Below, piece by piece: positions 61,246-64,000 of a DNA stretch of 64,000 nucleotides. The notes beneath the pieces are model-generated. The model made no database searches, had not been told where the DNA came from, and saw nothing but the letters and a program-made list of their open reading frames with translations. The DNA comes from Maridesulfovibrio sp. Its GTDB lineage: Bacteria; Desulfobacterota; Desulfovibrionia; Desulfovibrionales; Desulfovibrionaceae. Within the stretch, counting starts at the first letter, position 1. Each line of letters begins with the position of its first letter. Location of the stretch: assembly GCF_963666665.1 (NCBI RefSeq), contig NZ_OY762999.1, positions 3,382,001 through 3,446,000 of the forward strand, written 5' to 3'. A program made the position numbers and the translations under genes.

Positions 61246-62913
61246 TTATTTTTTATAAATAGCACCGGTTGATGCTGAGGTTACGTTTTGGCTGTAGCGT
61301 TTGAGGAATGCGGAGGGCATTTCCTTTTCAATGGGCTTGAATTCAGCGCGGCGTTTTTTCATTTCAGTTTCATCGAGCTTCACATTGATAGAACGGCCGG
61401 GGATGTCGATTTCAATTACATCGCCGGTCTGAACCAGTCCGATAGCACCGCCGGAAGCAGCTTCCGGGGAAACATGGCCGATGGCCGCACCGCGGGTACC
61501 GCCGGAAAAACGTCCGTCAGTGATCAGGGCTACGTCTGCGCCGAGTCCCATACCTGCGATTGCGGAGGTGGGGGTCAGCATTTCACGCATACCTGGTCCA
61601 CCCTTAGGTCCTTCATAAAGGATTACCACGGCGTCACCTTTGACGATCTGGTTGCCGAGAATCGCTTCAACAGCTTCTTCTTCGGAATTGAAAACTTTGG
61701 CGTTGCAGGTGCGTTTCATCATTTCAGGTGCCACTGCGGACTGCTTAACTACGCAGCCGTCTTCAGCAATGTTACCGAACAGAACCGCGATACCGCCTTC
61801 GTTGGAGTAGGGATCATCAACCGGGCGTACAATCTTGTGGTCTTTGACTCCTGCGTTCAGTTCCTTGAGGTTTTCACCAACAGTTTTACCGGTGACGGTC
61901 ATCGGATCAAGCTCGATGCGTCCGGTCTTGGCAAGTTCCGCCATTACACCCTGAATGCCGCCTGCTGCGTTAAGGTCTTCGATGTGGTCGGGACCGGCAG
62001 GGGAAAGTTTACAGAGGTTGGGGGTGTTGCGGCTGATTTCATCAAATACGGTCAGGTCCAGCTTGAGGCCTGCTTCGTTGAAGATGGCGGGCAGATGCAG
62101 CACTGTGTTGGTGGAGCATCCCAGAGCCATATCCATGGTTACCGCGTTCTTGAGGCTTTTCTCAGTAACGATGTCGCGCGGTTTGATGTCCTTTTCGAGC
62201 AGGGTCATGATTTGTGCACCGGCGGCTTTAGCAAGGCGGGTGCGTTCAGCCATGACTGCCGGAATGGTGCCGTTGCCTGGCAGGGCCAGACCGATGGTTT
62301 CGGAAAGGCAGTTCATGGAGTTGGCGGTGAACATACCGGAGCAGGAACCGCAGGTCGGGCAGGCACTTTGTTCGAGTACGGTAAGTTCCTCTTCGGTCAT
62401 GTTGCCGGTCTTAACCTGACCTACACCTTCGAATACGGTGATCAGATCTACTTTTTTGCCGTCTTTGCGTCCTGCGAGCATGGGACCGCCGCTGATGACG
62501 ATGGTCGGGATATTCAGGCGAAGGGCAGCCATGAGCATGCCGGGTACGATTTTATCGCAGTTGGGAATGAGTACCAGTGCGTCAAAAGGATGCGCGGTAG
62601 CCATAATTTCAATGGAATCGGCAATGATCTCGCGGCTGGGCAGGGAATAACGCATGCCCGCGTGGTTCATGGCCAGACCGTCACAAACACCGATGGCAGG
62701 AAATTCCATGGGCACACCGCCGGCTAGACGTACGCCGTCTTTTACCGCACGGGTGATAGTGTGCAGATGCACGTGACCGGGAATGATCTCGTTGGCAGCG
62801 TTGCAGATACCGATCAGCGGACGGTTAACTTCGTCCTTGGACAAGCCCAGTGCATAAAGCAGGGAACGGTGCGGGGCTTTCTCCAGCCCTCCAGTCATTT
62901 TTTTACTTCTCAT
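61246..62913 (-). CDS. ilvD: Dihydroxy-acid dehydratase
   Basis: IlvD dehydrates 2,3-dihydroxy-isovalerate and -methylvalerate in branched-chain amino-acid synthesis, using an Fe-S cluster and Mg2+. The 555-residue protein has LPNCDKIVPGMLMA-type motif (IPNCDKIVPGML), the cluster motif ACPTCGSCSGMFTANSMN, MDMALGCSTNTVLHLPAI, YEGPKGGPGMREML and TDGRFSGGTRG. I use ATG 62913, which has AGGAG 6 nt upstream; the frame starting at 62952 is less likely. It is not in an ilv operon here. Confidence 0.95.
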   Translation of the reverse strand: MRSKKMTGGLEKAPHRSLLYALGLSKDEVNRPLIGICNAANEIIPGHVHLHTITRAVKDGVRLAGGVPMEFPAIGVCDGLAMNHAGMRYSLPSREIIADSIEIMATAHPFDALVLIPNCDKIVPGMLMAALRLNIPTIVISGGPMLAGRKDGKKVDLITVFEGVGQVKTGNMTEEELTVLEQSACPTCGSCSGMFTANSMNCLSETIGLALPGNGTIPAVMAERTRLAKAAGAQIMTLLEKDIKPRDIVTEKSLKNAVTMDMALGCSTNTVLHLPAIFNEAGLKLDLTVFDEISRNTPNLCKLSPAGPDHIEDLNAAGGIQGVMAELAKTGRIELDPMTVTGKTVGENLKELNAGVKDHKIVRPVDDPYSNEGGIAVLFGNIAEDGCVVKQSAVAPEMMKRTCNAKVFNSEEEAVEAILGNQIVKGDAVVILYEGPKGGPGMREMLTPTSAIAGMGLGADVALITDGRFSGGTRGAAIGHVSPEAASGGAIGLVQTGDVIEIDIPGRSINVKLDETEMKKRRAEFKPIEKEMPSAFLKRYSQNVTSASTGAIYKK

Positions 62914-62934
62914 GGTTTTCTCCTGGTTGGTATT

Positions 62935-63167
62935 CCTCCGGCGGCTCTTCAAGGACCCTGCCGGGGGCCTTAAACACTTTTGGGAAAGGGTTTAAGAATC
63001 CCAAAACTTTTTATTAGTTTTTAGTTGAAATAATTGGGAATATCGTAATTGTTTGTTGCAAAACAATTAGTTGTGTTGAAGTAGGCGAAGCCCTAACGAA
63101 AGTTTTTGAAGAGTCCAGAGAAACTTTTCCAAAAAGTTTCTCTGGTCCCCGAAGGGCCGCCGGAGGC
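62935..63167. repeat. About 230-bp element with inverted GCCTCCGGCGGC hairpin arms (copies D)
   Basis: The left arm (62935-63015) reads CCTCCGGCGGC, a CAAGGACCCTGCCGGGGG core, a TTAAAC-CTTTT hairpin and CCCAAAACTTTTTATTAG. The right arm (63098-63167) is inverted and ends GCCGCCGGAGGC (63156-63167), with the hairpin CCAGAGAAAC / GTTTCTCTGG and GAAGAGTCC. The arms face inward around about 80 bp of AT-rich DNA with no ORF. The right arm is 4 bp from the ftsX stop and probably ends its transcript. Matching units: 9169, 10240, 21658 and 29857. Confidence 0.75.
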
Positions 63168-63171
63168 TAAA

Positions 63172-64000
63172 TTAATTCTTAACAGCCACAAAGCTGCTCA
63201 GCATTCCGATCAGGGTGACGGTTCCTGCCAGTATAAGGCATTGTTCATGGGGCAGGAAGGTCAATTTCATGAATAGTGGCGGAAAGTTCAGGATATCTGT
63301 GAAAAATTGCTGGGCAGCGTAAAGGATACCTAAGGCTGTAGAACTTCCGACTAGTCCGAGCAGTGCCCCTCCGGTTAGGAGCGGAAGGCGGATAAACCAT
63401 TGCTTGGCGCCTACTAGATATAGGATCTCTATTTCATCTTTGCGGGTCATGAGTGAAAGGCGCATGGTGTTTCCGACAACCAGTGCGACTATCAGACCGA
63501 GGAAAGCGATGATGGGCCAGACTATGGATTGGGTCAGGCTGATCCAGCCCCTTGCAAGGTCAATCTGCAGGGGATTGTAATGCACCTTGTCCACAAAGGG
63601 AAGTGCTTTAAGGTCATGCAGTAAATCAGCGGCCCAACGTTCGTTTTCAACGCCCGGTTCTACGGAAAAAGAGAGCAGGGCAGTGGGCGGCAGGGGATTC
63701 CTTGATTTGTCGAGCCATGAGAAATCGTCACTGTCGCTGAGCGCTTCGGAAAGCTGCTTTAAAGCGTTTTCCGGTGTGAAGGTACGGATGTCTATTAAGC
63801 CTTCAATATTACGGAGATCGGACCATTGCTTTTCGTAATCTTCCGCCGGAGTATTTGAAGCCCAGAAAATCTGGATTTCAACCTGACCTTTACTCTTGAG
63901 CAGCTCCTGATTGACGTTATGCAGGGTGAGCATGAAGAGTCCGGCCATGATGGAGACCATGGTAACAGCCACGAGGGTAAAAATATTAGCCCACGGGTGT
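63172..64000 (-). CDS. ftsX: Cell-division protein FtsX, N-terminus outside window
   Basis: The reading frame stays open to the window edge, and the visible N-terminal part (HPWANIFTLVAVTMVSIMAG) is within the first transmembrane helix, so the true start lies beyond base 64000. FtsX is the membrane subunit of the FtsEX complex that activates peptidoglycan hydrolases at the septum. It shows a periplasmic domain (about residues 35-150) and three C-terminal helices, with VVGNTMRLSLMTRKDEIEIL and LVGAKQWFIRLPLLTGG. ftsE is expected just upstream of it. Confidence 0.93.
   Translation of the reverse strand, partial: HPWANIFTLVAVTMVSIMAGLFMLTLHNVNQELLKSKGQVEIQIFWASNTPAEDYEKQWSDLRNIEGLIDIRTFTPENALKQLSEALSDSDDFSWLDKSRNPLPPTALLSFSVEPGVENERWAADLLHDLKALPFVDKVHYNPLQIDLARGWISLTQSIVWPIIAFLGLIVALVVGNTMRLSLMTRKDEIEILYLVGAKQWFIRLPLLTGGALLGLVGSSTALGILYAAQQFFTDILNFPPLFMKLTFLPHEQCLILAGTVTLIGMLSSFVAVKN

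Noticed and set aside
61288..62727. 479-residue ORF antisense to ilvD
   Set aside because: Gly/His/Phe-rich shadow of a GC-rich conserved gene; no motif and no ribosome binding site.
1..64000. tRNA, rRNA, CRISPR, insertion sequences or prophage
   Set aside because: No TpsiC-arm words in cloverleaf context, no regular spaced repeats, no transposase, integrase or phage structural genes were seen.

Overview
The window looks like chromosome from a marine, flagellated, anaerobic member of the Desulfovibrionaceae (Desulfovibrio/Maridesulfovibrio type). The pointers are the order dnaA-dnaN-gyrB-gyrA with no recF between dnaN and gyrB, a CoA-dependent 2-oxoacid:ferredoxin oxidoreductase, a DUF39-type homocysteine biosynthesis gene of anaerobes, a DUF362 ferredoxin protein, class Ialpha glutamine synthetase, NhaA, and dispersed intergenic units beginning GCCTCCGGCGGC. 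Base composition is moderate, with AT-rich intergenic DNA. I see no rRNA, tRNA, CRISPR array, transposase or integrase.

Layout. 1-5 kb (minus strand): the start of a slipin gene, nfeD, a Pro/Gln-rich unknown protein, coaBC, a lipoprotein, and an HTH/coiled-coil protein. 5-10 kb (plus): queA, a four-gene 2-oxoacid:ferredoxin oxidoreductase and aroE. 10-14.7 kb: a succinate-semialdehyde-type dehydrogenase and MltD (minus), then rlmB (plus). 14.8-20.6 kb (minus): a flagellar stator/switch/export cluster, yggS-motA-motB-motB-fliL-fliN-fliO-fliP-fliQ, with two MotB paralogues in tandem. 20.7-24.8 kb (minus): era, topA and a lone HPt protein; a perfect 14-bp parS core lies between topA and era. 24.9-36.8 kb (minus): an amino-acid permease, a tetR-MFP-RND efflux operon, and nhaA followed by a CHASE/PAS histidine kinase and an HD-GYP response regulator. 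37-44 kb: a Pro-poor acidic unknown, fur, hisI-hisG, an unlisted 51-residue membrane protein, a strong candidate small RNA, a second HTH/coiled-coil protein, glnA and a FliG-like helical protein. 44-52 kb (minus): lipoprotein, gyrA, gyrB, dnaN, dnaA, with the origin region probably just beyond dnaA. 52.5-64 kb: the DUF39 homocysteine gene, a DMT permease, a two-gene AAA ATPase/DUF4276 module, a geranylgeranyl-reductase-type flavoprotein, a HAD phosphatase, a DUF362 ferredoxin, UDP-glucuronate decarboxylase, ilvD and the 3' part of ftsX.

Most of the window is housekeeping. The best candidates for undescribed biology are (1) the AT-rich AAA_21 ATPase + DUF4276 pair at 54.65-56.6 kb, with the architecture of a two-component anti-phage system (ATPase plus TOPRIM-like partner); (2) an orphan small RNA gene at 39.8-39.95 kb with its own promoter, a hairpin presenting a pyrimidine-rich loop and a strong terminator; (3) the family of hairpin-bearing GCCTCCGGCGGC units, one pair of which forms a 230-bp inverted element; and (4) an operon joining a Na+/H+ antiporter to a sensor kinase and a c-di-GMP phosphodiesterase-type regulator. 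Gene starts were moved from the longest ORF where a Shine-Dalgarno sequence or family alignment favoured a downstream codon; this is stated in each entry.
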